64,000 nucleotides of DNA from Bacilli bacterium (lineage in GTDB: Bacteria > Bacillota_I > Bacilli_A > RF39 > UBA660): positions 78,752 through 142,751 of the forward strand of contig JAFWMN010000011.1 in NCBI GenBank assembly GCA_017513865.1, in the 5' to 3' direction. Shown in pieces: positions 8,117-17,198 of this stretch. A program made the position numbers and the translations under genes. Under the pieces are notes generated by a model. That model was not told the DNA's origin and searched no databases. It worked only from the letters and a program-made list of their open reading frames with translations. How positions within the stretch are numbered: position 1 is the stretch's first letter; every line of letters begins with the position of its first letter.

Positions 8117-8214
8117 GGTTATCACTCCTCTTAACATTCTACATAAATTATATCACATATTTCAAAAATTTTCACGTGAAAAGAGTTCGGAAAATTATTT
8201 ATTTTGCGAACCCA

Positions 8215-8688
8215 TTAATCAATGTTTTTTAAATCAAAATGAAGTTTCCATTCTAAATAATCACGATCTGATATTTCTCTGTTCTCTCTTTTTTTTCTCA
8301 TTTTTTCCCATGCTTCAAATCCTCTTATAATATCTTCAGTATAGAATGTCTTTTTCATTGCATCGATATCAAAAATAAATTCACTATAAGGACACAACTC
8401 TTCTTCCCACATATGTTGATGTATAACTTCATTAGGATCTGCAAAATTATATCTTTTTATAGCATATACACTTACATCAAATAATTCTGCTAGATATTCT
8501 ACTCTATCTAGTTCTGGTTCTCTAGAATTGCACTCATACTTACGGATAGTATCTGCAGGATCCTTTCCACCTAGATTTAAATACTCTGCTACATCAGTCA
8601 ATTTCATATATCTTAGTTCTCTCAAAAATTTTAGTTTTGCCCCTTGACTAAGACTCTCCAATTCAGGTTTAAAAAAATAATTACTCAT
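8215..8688 (-). CDS. Xre-like helix-turn-helix protein
   Basis: The protein has 157 residues from ATG 8688, chosen because ACCTCC (GGAGGT on the minus strand, 8696-8701) lies seven bases upstream; the longer frame from 8703 would start inside that site. The N-terminal half is an Xre HTH: KLKFLRELRYMKLTDVAEYLNLGG ... IRKYECNSREPELDRVEYLAELFDVS. The C-terminal half is charged, with no recognised domain. It is the first island gene next to ppdK and may control the cargo or the recombinase. It may also act on the R-M genes, since R-M systems often have a small HTH controller, though those are usually shorter. Confidence 0.8.
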   Translation of the reverse strand: MSNYFFKPELESLSQGAKLKFLRELRYMKLTDVAEYLNLGGKDPADTIRKYECNSREPELDRVEYLAELFDVSVYAIKRYNFADPNEVIHQHMWEEELCPYSEFIFDIDAMKKTFYTEDIIRGFEAWEKMRKKRENREISDRDYLEWKLHFDLKNID

Positions 8689-8913
8689 AATATTTACCTC
8701 CAATCTTATTTTTTTATCCCATTAAAAAAACTAGTACTTAAACTAGTCAACTCCTTTTTATTCTTTTTAATTTTGTTCACCATATTTGGACTCCAAGAAA
8801 TGCCACCCGAGTTTTATTGTCACTATACTACGCCATTTAGAAGAACCTCCAATCTTATATTTTTCCATTTTTATTATAATTTTTAAAATATTAGCAAAAC
8901 CTTTTAATTGCAA

Positions 8914-8958
8914 CAAAAAAAGAGTATTTCTACTCTTTTGGTTTGTACGTTTAAACGT
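8914..8958 (-). terminator. ppdK terminator plus adjacent 12-bp palindrome
   Basis: Hairpin AAAAGAGTA-ttt-TACTCTTTT with an A7 run on the left terminates ppdK. Between it and the ppdK stop lies a perfect palindrome ACGTTTAAACGT (8947-8958), one base from the stop codon, which a terminator does not need. Confidence 0.75.
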
Positions 8959-8959
8959 C

Positions 8960-8992
8960 CTAGTTTTTGTGCGCGCGGATTGCGGCTTGTGC
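8960..8992 (-). other. ppdK 3' tail: putative integration target
   Basis: This encodes AQAAIRAHKN and stop. The QAAI(R/K)...N-stop pattern is repeated at 3546-3577 and partly at 2478-2507; the shared nucleotide core is ACAAGC(C/T)GC. It marks the junction between core genome and island. Confidence 0.65.
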
Positions 8993-11587
8993 AGCAGCAA
9001 GTCTAGCCCCTGGAACTCTAAATGGAGAGCATGAAACATATGTAAGACCTACACGATGACAAAAATCAATAGATTTAGGATCTCCACCATGTTCTCCGCA
9101 GATACCAAGTTTAATATTTTTTCTTGTTTTTTTGCCCAATTTAACAGCCATTTCAACTAATTTGCCAACACCATTTTGATCTAAAGTAGCAAATACATCA
9201 TTTTCAAAAATATGCTTATTATAATATTCAGTTAAGAATTTACCTGCATCATCACGAGAAAAACCATAAGTCATTTGCGTTAAATCGTTTGTCCCAAATG
9301 AGAAAAATTCTGCTTCTTCAGCGATTTCATCAGCAAGTAAAGCTGCTCTTGGAATTTCAATCATTGTTCCAATTTTATATGAAATTTTTGTTTTATTTTC
9401 TTTAAGAACTTCTTCAGCGGTTTTAACAACCACATCTTTAACATATTTAAGTTCGCTTTTATCACCAACAAGTGGAATCATAATTTCAGGATCAACTTTA
9501 ATTCCTTTTTTAGAAACGTTTATAGCTGCTTCAATTACTGCTCTTGTTTGCATTTCTGCAATTTCCGGATAAATAATTGAAAGTCTGCATCCACGAAGAC
9601 CCATCATTGGATTAAATTCTTTTAATGAATCTACTCTATTTTTTAATTCATCAAAAGTCATACTTAAAGTTGGCGCTAAAGCTTTAATTTCTTTATCCTC
9701 ATGTGGTAAAAATTCATGAAGAGGTGGATCTAAGAAACGAATAGTAACAGATTTTCCATTCATTTGCGTAAATAATCCTTCAAAGTCTTCTCTTTGATAA
9801 GGAAGTATTTTAGATAAAGCTTCTTTTCTTGTTTCCAAATCATTAGCCGTAATCATACGCCTAAAATTAAATATTCTCTGTTCATCAAAGAACATGTGCT
9901 CAGTTCTACAAAGGCCAATACCTTCAGCACCAAATTTATTAGCTTGCATAGCATCTTTAGGACTATCTGCATTAGTATAAACTTTCAAAGTTCTAGCTTT
10001 ATCAGCCCAGCTCATAAATGTTTCAAAGTCGCCTGATATTTCAGGTTCTTTAACTTTTATTTCTTCTCCATAAACAAAACCTGTTGAACCATCTAAGCTT
10101 AAATAATCTCCTTCTTTAAATACTTTACCATCTTTAGTAGTTAAAGTTTTTTTCTTTTCATTAATTACAACTTCACCACATCCGGCAACACAGCAAGTTC
10201 CCATTCCGCGAGCCACTACGGCTGCATGTGAAGTCATTCCACCACGTGAAGTCAAAATACCTTGCGCTAAATTCATTCCTTCAATATCCTCTGGAGAAGT
10301 TTCCATTCTAGCTAAAATTATATTTTTAACACCATTATCATAGGCTTTTTTAACATCTTCAGCACTAAAATAAATATGACCTGTAGCCGCACCTGGAGAA
10401 GCCGCTAAACCCGTAGCAATAACTGCAGCTTTCTTGAGAGCTTTTTCATCAAAAACAGGATGTAATAATTGATCTAAATCACGAGGATTTACACGTAGTA
10501 ACGCTTCTTCTTTTGTAATAGCTCCTTCTTCAACAAATGCAGTAGCAATCTTTAAAGCTGCACTTGCTGTTCTTTTACCATTACGCGTTTGAAGCATAAA
10601 TAATTTGCCATTTTCAATTGTAAATTCCATATCTTGCATATCTTTGTAATGTTTTTCTAGAATATCACAAATTTTGACAAACTCTTCATAACACTCAGGC
10701 ATAACCTTTTTTAGTTTATCGATATGTTCTGGTGTACGTATGCCAGCAACTACATCTTCACCTTGCGCATTGATTAAAAATTCACCAAATAGTTTCTTTT
10801 CACCAGTAGCCGGATTACGAGTAAAGGCAACTCCTGTACCAGAATTATCTCCAGTATTTCCATATACCATTTGTTGTACATTAACAGCAGTTCCCCAATC
10901 ATCTGGAATATCATTAAGTCTTCTATAAGTTTTCGCACGATCATTATTCCAAGAACGGAACACAGCTTTAATAGCCTCCATTAATTGAATAGTAGGATCT
11001 TGTGGAAACTCTTCTTTAGCATGTTTTTTATATTCTTTTTTGTAGATATCAACTACTTCTTTTAAATCTTCAGCAGTTAAATCTGTATCAAATTTTGCTC
11101 CTTTAGCTTCCTTAATTCTATCAAATTGATGTTCAAAATCACTTTTTGGAAAACCTTTTACCACATCAGCAAACATTTGAATAAATCTTCTATAACTATC
11201 AAAAACAAATCTTTCATTTTTAGTTATTTTAGAAAAACCTTTGGCCACTTCATCATTCATACCTAAATTAAGAACTGTATCCATCATTCCTGGCATTGAC
11301 TCACGAGCTCCAGATCTTACTGATACAAGCAAAGGATTATTTGGATCTCCTAATTTTTTAGAAGAAATTTCTTCTAATTCAGTCAGTTTTTCTTTAACTT
11401 GACTCATTACTTCATCTGAAAGCGTGCTTTTATCTTTATAATATTTAAGGCAAGCCTCAGTTGTTATCGTAAAACCTTGTGGAACAGGAAGACCAATACT
11501 TGTCATTTCAGCTAAATTAGCACCTTTACCACCTAGTGTTTCACGCATGCTTTTGTTTCCTTCTTTAAAGGAATAAACATATTTCAT
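8960..11587 (-). CDS. ppdK: Pyruvate, phosphate dikinase
   Basis: The protein is full length (875 residues) from the ATG at 11587, preceded by GGTGAG. PPDK interconverts pyruvate + ATP + Pi and phosphoenolpyruvate + AMP + PPi, often running toward pyruvate in fermenters. The N-terminal ATP-grasp domain starts KYVYSFKEG with ETLGGKGANLAEM. The swivelling domain has GGMTSHAAVVARGMG with the phosphorylated His. The C-terminal PEP domain has LCRTEHMFF and the catalytic Cys in GICGEHGGDP. The last codons (GCC GCA ATC CGC GCG CAC) are far GC-richer than the rest of the gene, consistent with a tail supplied by the adjacent element. No PPDK regulatory-protein gene is nearby. Confidence 0.97.
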   Translation of the reverse strand: MKYVYSFKEGNKSMRETLGGKGANLAEMTSIGLPVPQGFTITTEACLKYYKDKSTLSDEVMSQVKEKLTELEEISSKKLGDPNNPLLVSVRSGARESMPGMMDTVLNLGMNDEVAKGFSKITKNERFVFDSYRRFIQMFADVVKGFPKSDFEHQFDRIKEAKGAKFDTDLTAEDLKEVVDIYKKEYKKHAKEEFPQDPTIQLMEAIKAVFRSWNNDRAKTYRRLNDIPDDWGTAVNVQQMVYGNTGDNSGTGVAFTRNPATGEKKLFGEFLINAQGEDVVAGIRTPEHIDKLKKVMPECYEEFVKICDILEKHYKDMQDMEFTIENGKLFMLQTRNGKRTASAALKIATAFVEEGAITKEEALLRVNPRDLDQLLHPVFDEKALKKAAVIATGLAASPGAATGHIYFSAEDVKKAYDNGVKNIILARMETSPEDIEGMNLAQGILTSRGGMTSHAAVVARGMGTCCVAGCGEVVINEKKKTLTTKDGKVFKEGDYLSLDGSTGFVYGEEIKVKEPEISGDFETFMSWADKARTLKVYTNADSPKDAMQANKFGAEGIGLCRTEHMFFDEQRIFNFRRMITANDLETRKEALSKILPYQREDFEGLFTQMNGKSVTIRFLDPPLHEFLPHEDKEIKALAPTLSMTFDELKNRVDSLKEFNPMMGLRGCRLSIIYPEIAEMQTRAVIEAAINVSKKGIKVDPEIMIPLVGDKSELKYVKDVVVKTAEEVLKENKTKISYKIGTMIEIPRAALLADEIAEEAEFFSFGTNDLTQMTYGFSRDDAGKFLTEYYNKHIFENDVFATLDQNGVGKLVEMAVKLGKKTRKNIKLGICGEHGGDPKSIDFCHRVGLTYVSCSPFRVPGARLAAAQAAIRAHKN

Positions 11588-11623
11588 TTTCTCACCTTCC
11601 CAAGTTATAGTATAACACAAAAT

Positions 11624-11754
11624 AAAGATAAAAGCTCAATACTTTTATCTTTTTATAAGACTCATTATTAATAATATTTATTTATGTAAAATTTATGTAA
11701 AAAACAATTTAATTAAAACAAAAGATAAACAAACATAAAGTTTGTTTTTTTATA
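11624..11754 (-). terminator. Two hairpins between the rRNA methyltransferase and ppdK
   Basis: Hairpin AAACAAAC-ataaa-GTTTGTTT (11727-11747) with flanking T and A runs should terminate the upstream methyltransferase transcript. A second hairpin, AAAGATAAAAG ... CTTTTATCTTT (11624-11652), sits about 37 bases before the ppdK start and could be a second terminator or a leader attenuator for ppdK. I see no known riboswitch here. Confidence 0.55.
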
Positions 11755-11764
11755 AAATTATTAA

Positions 11765-12931
11765 TTATTTTAATTCCAAAAGACATACACATTCAACATG
11801 ATGAGTTAAAGGAAACATATCATATAAAACTATATCTTTAACTTCATAAAGTTTACTAATTTGCTTTAAATCTCTAGCCAATGTCACTGGATTACAAGAA
11901 ACATATACTATTCTATTTGGCTTAATACTTAATATATTATTAATACCTTCCTCTTTTATCCCTGCCCTAGCTGGATCAACAATTACCACATCAGCCTTAC
12001 TATCTATTTTATTCGCATCACCACATATAAAATTAACATTAGTGATTTTATTTAATTCTTTATTCTCATCCGCACACTCGATTGCTTCTTTATTAATTTC
12101 AACCCCAATTACTTTTTTAAAATTTTTACTTAAACATAAACTAATTGTCCCCGTTCCACAATATAAATCTAGTAAAGCCTCTCCTTTGCCAACAAATTCA
12201 ACAATTTTAGAATAAAGTTTTTTCGTAACTTCGTTATTTACTTGAAAAAAAGAATCTTTAGATACTAAAAATTTATAATCTAAAATATGGTTTAGAATTT
12301 TTTCTTTACCATAAACAAGATTATCATTCATATATATAGAATCTGCATAATTTTTAAGAACATTAATATCCATAATCCCATAAATTATAATCATTACTTC
12401 ATCCATAGCTTTAATTACAATTTCTTTAACTTTTGATAACTCTTCTTCTTTTAATACTTTAATTACTTCATTAATTTCATTCTTTGCGATTAAACATTTA
12501 TCAATTTCTATTAATTCATTTGAGTTATTCTTAAAATATCCAAGTTTTCCATTTCTAACTTTTAAAGTTATTTTATTTCGGTAACTAGGTAAATTCAAAC
12601 AAGGAATTATTTCTTTAATATTAAAATCCACATTCGCAAACTTTTTTAAAATTCCTTCAACCTTATTCTTTTTATATTGAAGAGATTTTTCATAATCATA
12701 ATTTTTAAGTGAACAACCACAATTATCATAAGGGCAGTCAAAACAAACCCTATCTTTAGATTTTGTTTTTAACTCTGTAATTTCTCCCATCATAAACCTT
12801 TTCTTATCTAAAATGACATTGACTAAAGCTTTTTCCGAAGGCAAAAAATCAGGAATAAAAATTACTTTCCCATTAATATGTCCTACGCCTCTCCCAAAAT
12901 CATCTAATCTTTCACATATAATCTCATGCAT
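11765..12931 (-). CDS. 23S rRNA (uracil-5-)-methyltransferase, RlmD/RumA family
   Basis: The 388-residue enzyme has an N-terminal TRAM-like RNA-binding segment (residues 1-55), an iron-sulfur cysteine cluster CFDCPYDNCGC (78-88), and a C-terminal Rossmann methyltransferase. That domain has LLDLYCGTGTISL, VDPARAG and the catalytic VSCNP (Cys nucleophile). Members transfer methyl from AdoMet to uridine C5 in 23S rRNA; gene names in Bacilli (rlmCD) reflect dual sites, so I give no symbol. The start overlaps the end of the upstream membrane-protein gene by eight bases, implying coupled translation. Confidence 0.92.
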   Translation of the reverse strand: MHEIICERLDDFGRGVGHINGKVIFIPDFLPSEKALVNVILDKKRFMMGEITELKTKSKDRVCFDCPYDNCGCSLKNYDYEKSLQYKKNKVEGILKKFANVDFNIKEIIPCLNLPSYRNKITLKVRNGKLGYFKNNSNELIEIDKCLIAKNEINEVIKVLKEEELSKVKEIVIKAMDEVMIIIYGIMDINVLKNYADSIYMNDNLVYGKEKILNHILDYKFLVSKDSFFQVNNEVTKKLYSKIVEFVGKGEALLDLYCGTGTISLCLSKNFKKVIGVEINKEAIECADENKELNKITNVNFICGDANKIDSKADVVIVDPARAGIKEEGINNILSIKPNRIVYVSCNPVTLARDLKQISKLYEVKDIVLYDMFPLTHHVECVCLLELK

Positions 12932-13442
12932 GTTTTTTTCCCTTTATATCAAATCTATATATTGAAATTAATACCGAAACAACTAAAATAAAATTACCTA
13001 TTGCCCCTACAATAGCTAAAGAAATGACATCATAAATAAAAAATAAAGTGCCGGCCAATACTTGCATAAGTCTCATTAATCTAATGTCAGCAGTCCAAGC
13101 CGCAAAACTATAAGTCAAAATGGCTACTGTTGGTAGCAAGCTAACGCTTCCCTTATATCCAAATAATGATAAAAAAGTAATTAAAAGAATTAGAAAAATA
13201 AGTACCCATAAAGGTGCTTTTTTATTATCATATTTTTTAAAAATAGCATTCCTAATAGAAGATACAATATTCATCAAAAATCCAGAAATTGCTCCCAAAC
13301 AAAGATATTGAAAGGCATATGAAAAACAACTAAAAATTTGAAGTTTAAGCAACTTATTCTTATCATCACACTGGAAACTTGTAATCATAAGTGTCACCGC
13401 AACAAGCCCAAATATCTGCGCTAAAACGAAATTTAAAGACAT
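12924..13442 (-). CDS. YgjV-like inner-membrane protein
   Basis: This 172-residue integral membrane protein has about five or six hydrophobic helices. The pattern LAQIFGLVAVTLMITSFQC followed by KLLKLQIFSCFSYAFQYLCLGA is that of the YgjV family. Function is unknown; related proteins have a PQ-loop-like arrangement. It is the first gene of a two-gene unit with the rRNA methyltransferase, and divergent from the ger operon. Confidence 0.75.
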   Translation of the reverse strand: MSLNFVLAQIFGLVAVTLMITSFQCDDKNKLLKLQIFSCFSYAFQYLCLGAISGFLMNIVSSIRNAIFKKYDNKKAPLWVLIFLILLITFLSLFGYKGSVSLLPTVAILTYSFAAWTADIRLMRLMQVLAGTLFFIYDVISLAIVGAIGNFILVVSVLISIYRFDIKGKKHA

Positions 13443-13515
13443 ATAATCACATCCAATAAAATTATATCATATCTTATAAATATTTGAACATAATAAAAAA
13501 GAAAGCTGTGATCAT

Positions 13516-14976
13516 ATGCAAAAAATAAATAAAAATATCGATAAAGTAATAAAAGAAATTAAAAAAATTTATGGTAATAGTTCTGATATTATTACAAGAA
13601 CAATTAATATAAAAGGAAATAAAGTCGGTTTCCTTTTTTTAGAAAGCACATCACAAACAGATGCCATAAGTGATTACATCATCAAAAGTGCAATATACAC
13701 AGAAAAAAGCAAAAACATTTTTAATAATTTGTTTAATATATTAAAAAACAAATTATTCAATAGCCAGCTACTTGTAACAAATGATTTTGAAAAGTTTCCA
13801 TATTACTTATCAAGCGGCTTTACAATATTAATAGTCGAAGGAAATGATAAAGCTATAGTAATGGAAACCAAAGCAAACTTAGATAGAGGTATAACTGAAT
13901 CTTCAAGTGAACCCATAATTAGAGGGTCTAAAGATAGTTTCACCGAAAGTCATGCTAAAAACTTAGGTCTAATAAGAAAAAGAATAAAAGATCCTAATCT
14001 ATGGTTTGAAGAAATTAAGATAGGAAGAAGAACAAAAACAAAAACAACAATAGCTTATATTAATGGCATTGCTGATAACAAGAAAATAATGCAAATTAAA
14101 AAACGATTAACAAAAATTGATATCGACGGCATATTAGATAGTGGAAACATTAGAGACTATCTAACAGTTCAAAAATCTATTTTTCCACAAATAAAAAGCA
14201 GCGAAAGACCTGATATGGTATGTCAAGAATTATTAAATGGGAAAATAATAATTCTAGTTGAAAATAGTCCTTTCACTTTAATTTTACCAACGGTATTCTT
14301 AGATTTTATAAGATCACCAGAAGATCAAAATGAAAAAGCTATAAATATAACTTTCACTAGAATATTAAGATTTTTTGCTCTTATAATTACCATATTGACT
14401 CCCGCTCTATATATAGCCGTTGCAACCTATGATCAAAACACTATCCCTGATAAACTGTTAATTTCCTTAGCAGTCCAAAGAGAGGGCGTTCCTTTCCCTA
14501 CTTTTTTTGAGATAATTTTATTTATGACTATATTTGAAATTCTTAGGGAAAGTGATTTAAAAAGCCCAACTAATATGAGCTCTGCCATGAGCATCGTTGG
14601 AGCATTAGTCCTAGGACAGGCCGCTGTTGATGCAGCACTAGTATCACCTATAACTATTATAATTGTCGCTATCACATCTATTTGTAGTTTAATATTTCAA
14701 GATAGTGACTTCATAAATGGCATTAGATTTTGGAGATTCCTTTTCATTACAGCTTCAAGCATGCTAGGAGCAATTGGCATATTATCGATGACTTTAATAT
14801 GGATAACTAAAATGGCTTCCCTAGAAAATTTAAATACTTCTTTTCTAGCGCCCCTCGCCCCTTTTAATAAAAACGACAATAAAGATGCCATAATAAAAGC
14901 TACTATACCAAACATTTATAAAAGACCAAAATATTTAAACGTTCAAAACATAATAAAACAAGGAGGAAAAAAATGA
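13516..14976 (+). CDS. gerAA: Spore germination receptor A subunit
   Basis: The 486-residue GerA-family protein has a soluble N-terminal half (to about residue 280) with conserved landmarks TRGITESSSEP-like DRGITESSSEP (about 132-142) and RGSKDSFTES. A membrane half with several helices follows (ILRFFALIITILTPALYIAVATY and onward). In the germinant receptor this subunit sits in the spore inner membrane and helps sense amino acids or sugars. It overlaps gerAC by four bases. The order here is A-C-B, rather than the A-B-C of the classic gerA operon. The ribosome-binding site is weak (GTGATC). Confidence 0.93.
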   Translation: MQKINKNIDKVIKEIKKIYGNSSDIITRTINIKGNKVGFLFLESTSQTDAISDYIIKSAIYTEKSKNIFNNLFNILKNKLFNSQLLVTNDFEKFPYYLSSGFTILIVEGNDKAIVMETKANLDRGITESSSEPIIRGSKDSFTESHAKNLGLIRKRIKDPNLWFEEIKIGRRTKTKTTIAYINGIADNKKIMQIKKRLTKIDIDGILDSGNIRDYLTVQKSIFPQIKSSERPDMVCQELLNGKIIILVENSPFTLILPTVFLDFIRSPEDQNEKAINITFTRILRFFALIITILTPALYIAVATYDQNTIPDKLLISLAVQREGVPFPTFFEIILFMTIFEILRESDLKSPTNMSSAMSIVGALVLGQAAVDAALVSPITIIIVAITSICSLIFQDSDFINGIRFWRFLFITASSMLGAIGILSMTLIWITKMASLENLNTSFLAPLAPFNKNDNKDAIIKATIPNIYKRPKYLNVQNIIKQGGKK

Positions 14977-16130
14977 AAAAAATAATATTAATATTCATTT
15001 GTCTAATCCTTTGTGGTTGTGAAAATTATGCTGAATTAAATAAACTATCAATTGTAACCGCTGCCGGTATTGATAAAAAAGATGATAAATATGAAATAAC
15101 TCTACTAATCGCAAACTCACCTAAAAATGAAACAACTAGCAAAGAAGGAGAGGCCAAAACAACTGTATATCAAAGTACTGGTAAAAGCATAGCTGAAGCC
15201 ATCAAAAAAATAGATAAAAAAACTCCAAAACAATTATATTTTAGTCATATAAACGTCATTGTCATATCAGAAGAAATTGGCAAAGAAGGTTTTTTCAAAG
15301 TTGCTGACTGGTGGATAAGGCATCCCCAAACTAGAAATAAATTTTACTTAATACAAGTAAACCAAAATAAAGCTGGAAATGTATTAAAAATAGTCTCACC
15401 CTTAGAATCATTTCCATCTCAAAACATTGCTACACTAATAGAATCAAATAAAAATTCTAGATCAATTGGTGATACTGCTTCATATAGTAATTTTATCAGT
15501 AGAGTTTTAAAACCAGGATATGAAGCAATAATGCCCACTATAAAAATAAATGGTAATGTTAAAGAAGGAAGCAAGCGAGAAAATTTAGAAACAGCAAACC
15601 CAAAAACATATTTAAGTTTAGGACCCCTGGCAATTTATAAAAAAGACAAATTAATAAAAACTACAACAAAAAAAGAAACTGATGCAATTTATATTTTAAA
15701 TAACGAAGCCAAAGAATTAATTTACACCATAAATTATAAAAATAATTTATTAAACATTTTTTCAAATTCTTTAAAAACAAAAATAAAATTAAAAAATAAA
15801 AATGAAGCCGACATTTATATAAAAATGAAAGGAACCATATATGAAACAAATGGCAAAATAGACTTAAATAATATAAAAGAAATCGAAAAAACATGGAACA
15901 AAAGTCTTAAAAAAGATTTAAAGAAATTAATAAAAAATGTGCAAAATAAATACCAAAGTGATATTTTTGGTTTTGGTAATTTGATATATAAAAACTATCC
16001 TCAAAGATGGAAACAAATAAAAAATAACTGGAATGAAAAATACTTTAAAAAATTTAAAATAAATATTCATTCTAATGCCAAAATAACTTCCACCGCTTCA
16101 CTTACTAAAACCTTAGAAAAGAGTGATTAA
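14973..16130 (+). CDS. gerAC: Spore germination receptor lipoprotein C subunit
   Basis: The 385-residue lipoprotein has a signal peptide ending LILCGC, with Cys14 the lipidation site, as in GerAC/GerBC/GerKC. Family landmarks are ELNKLSIVTAAGIDKKDDKYEITLLIANS (24-52) and KQLYFSHINVIVISEE (88-103). The C-terminal half is Lys/Asn-rich and alpha/beta. It anchors on the outer face of the spore inner membrane as part of the germinant receptor. AGGAGG is seven bases before the ATG. It is flanked by gerAA (overlapping) and gerAB (starting right after the stop). Confidence 0.93.
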   Translation: MKKIILIFICLILCGCENYAELNKLSIVTAAGIDKKDDKYEITLLIANSPKNETTSKEGEAKTTVYQSTGKSIAEAIKKIDKKTPKQLYFSHINVIVISEEIGKEGFFKVADWWIRHPQTRNKFYLIQVNQNKAGNVLKIVSPLESFPSQNIATLIESNKNSRSIGDTASYSNFISRVLKPGYEAIMPTIKINGNVKEGSKRENLETANPKTYLSLGPLAIYKKDKLIKTTTKKETDAIYILNNEAKELIYTINYKNNLLNIFSNSLKTKIKLKNKNEADIYIKMKGTIYETNGKIDLNNIKEIEKTWNKSLKKDLKKLIKNVQNKYQSDIFGFGNLIYKNYPQRWKQIKNNWNEKYFKKFKINIHSNAKITSTASLTKTLEKSD

Positions 16131-17198
16131 ATGAAAAAAATAAGTACATTAGAATACAATACTCTAATTTGGTTTTTAATTAGAGCCTGTTTCACTGAAC
16201 TTACATTAACAAATATTATATATTATGTTAAGCAAGATGCTTGGATAAGTATAATAATTGGGATATTATTAGGACTAATACCATTCTTTATTTATGAATA
16301 CTTGAAACAAATATTTCCTAACGAAAATATAATTTCATTAAACAATAAAATCTGGCAGAAAGGTGGAAAAATAATTAATTTAATCACTTTTATAACTAGT
16401 CTCCTTTTAGTAACATATACTTTTTTTATTTTAATAAAATTTACAGGCACTTTATTTTTATATAAAACAAATTTATGGATAATAAGCACTGCTTTAATAA
16501 TTCCTATAGGTTATGCCGCAAATAAAAATATAAGAATTATAAGTAGAATAAGCTTAATGTTATTTTACGTTTCCATCACATTTTATTTTTTAATTTTCTC
16601 TGGTCTTGTTAGAAACATTGATATTAGTAATATTAAACCATTATTTGAAAGTAATCCTAAAAATATCCTAAATTGTTCACTTATATTTATTGGAATCAAT
16701 ATAATAAAAATATATTATTTAAACATGATTCCCAAACAAAAAATAATAAATTATTCCAGCAAAAATAGTTTAATAATGTACCTAATATCATCATTAAGTG
16801 TTTTTATTATATCTATCATCGTAATATGTGTTCTTGGTATTAACTTATCTATTTTATATAAATATCCAGCTTTTCAACTATTAAAAAGAGTAAATTTTTT
16901 AGTATTTGATAGGATCGAAAACATTTTATCGATTGAAACTATTTTCGCAATGTTTATCGAAATAATTATAATGATTCATTATTTAAAAGAAACAATTTCT
17001 ATTAACTTTAATAAAAAAACAAATAAATATGTAATATTTATCTGCTTATTTATTCTTATTATTAGTAATAATACATTTATAAACTATAAGAGTAGTGAAG
17101 ACTTTTTCACCGGACCGTTTTTATATATAACATTATTAATCATATTTATCTTACCACTATTAACGCTTATTAAAAGTCTATTATATGAAAATACTTAA
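16131..17198 (+). CDS. gerAB: Spore germination receptor B subunit (APC-type permease fold)
   Basis: The 355-residue protein has about ten transmembrane helices and matches the GerB family: start ISTLEYNTLIWFLIRACFTELT, and KYPAFQLLKRVNFLVFDRIENIL in the family-typical position. GerAB subunits bind germinant within an amino-acid-transporter-like fold. It begins immediately after the gerAC stop codon. Its last 29 bases overlap the convergent gene ending at 17170, so no dedicated terminator separates them. Confidence 0.92.
   Translation: MKKISTLEYNTLIWFLIRACFTELTLTNIIYYVKQDAWISIIIGILLGLIPFFIYEYLKQIFPNENIISLNNKIWQKGGKIINLITFITSLLLVTYTFFILIKFTGTLFLYKTNLWIISTALIIPIGYAANKNIRIISRISLMLFYVSITFYFLIFSGLVRNIDISNIKPLFESNPKNILNCSLIFIGINIIKIYYLNMIPKQKIINYSSKNSLIMYLISSLSVFIISIIVICVLGINLSILYKYPAFQLLKRVNFLVFDRIENILSIETIFAMFIEIIIMIHYLKETISINFNKKTNKYVIFICLFILIISNNTFINYKSSEDFFTGPFLYITLLIIFILPLLTLIKSLLYENT

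Larger units (their letters stand above)
2478..8992. mobile_element. Serine-recombinase island inserted at the 3' end of ppdK
   Basis: The region is bounded by copies of the ppdK C-terminal codons: intact ppdK end at 8960-8992, a detached copy at 3546-3577, and a shorter one at 2478-2507. The right compartment (about 5.4 kb) holds the recombinase right beside the middle copy, a restriction-modification pair, a nitroreductase and an Xre regulator. The left compartment (about 1 kb) has one hypothetical gene and a small ORF, with no recombinase. Large serine integrases often recombine inside gene ends and restore the reading frame. Two serial insertions explain all three copies. Exact boundaries are inferred from the repeats alone. 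Confidence 0.7.

Noticed and set aside
11624..11754. Riboswitch upstream of ppdK
   Set aside because: Only simple hairpins with U-tracts are visible; no conserved riboswitch core could be recognised.
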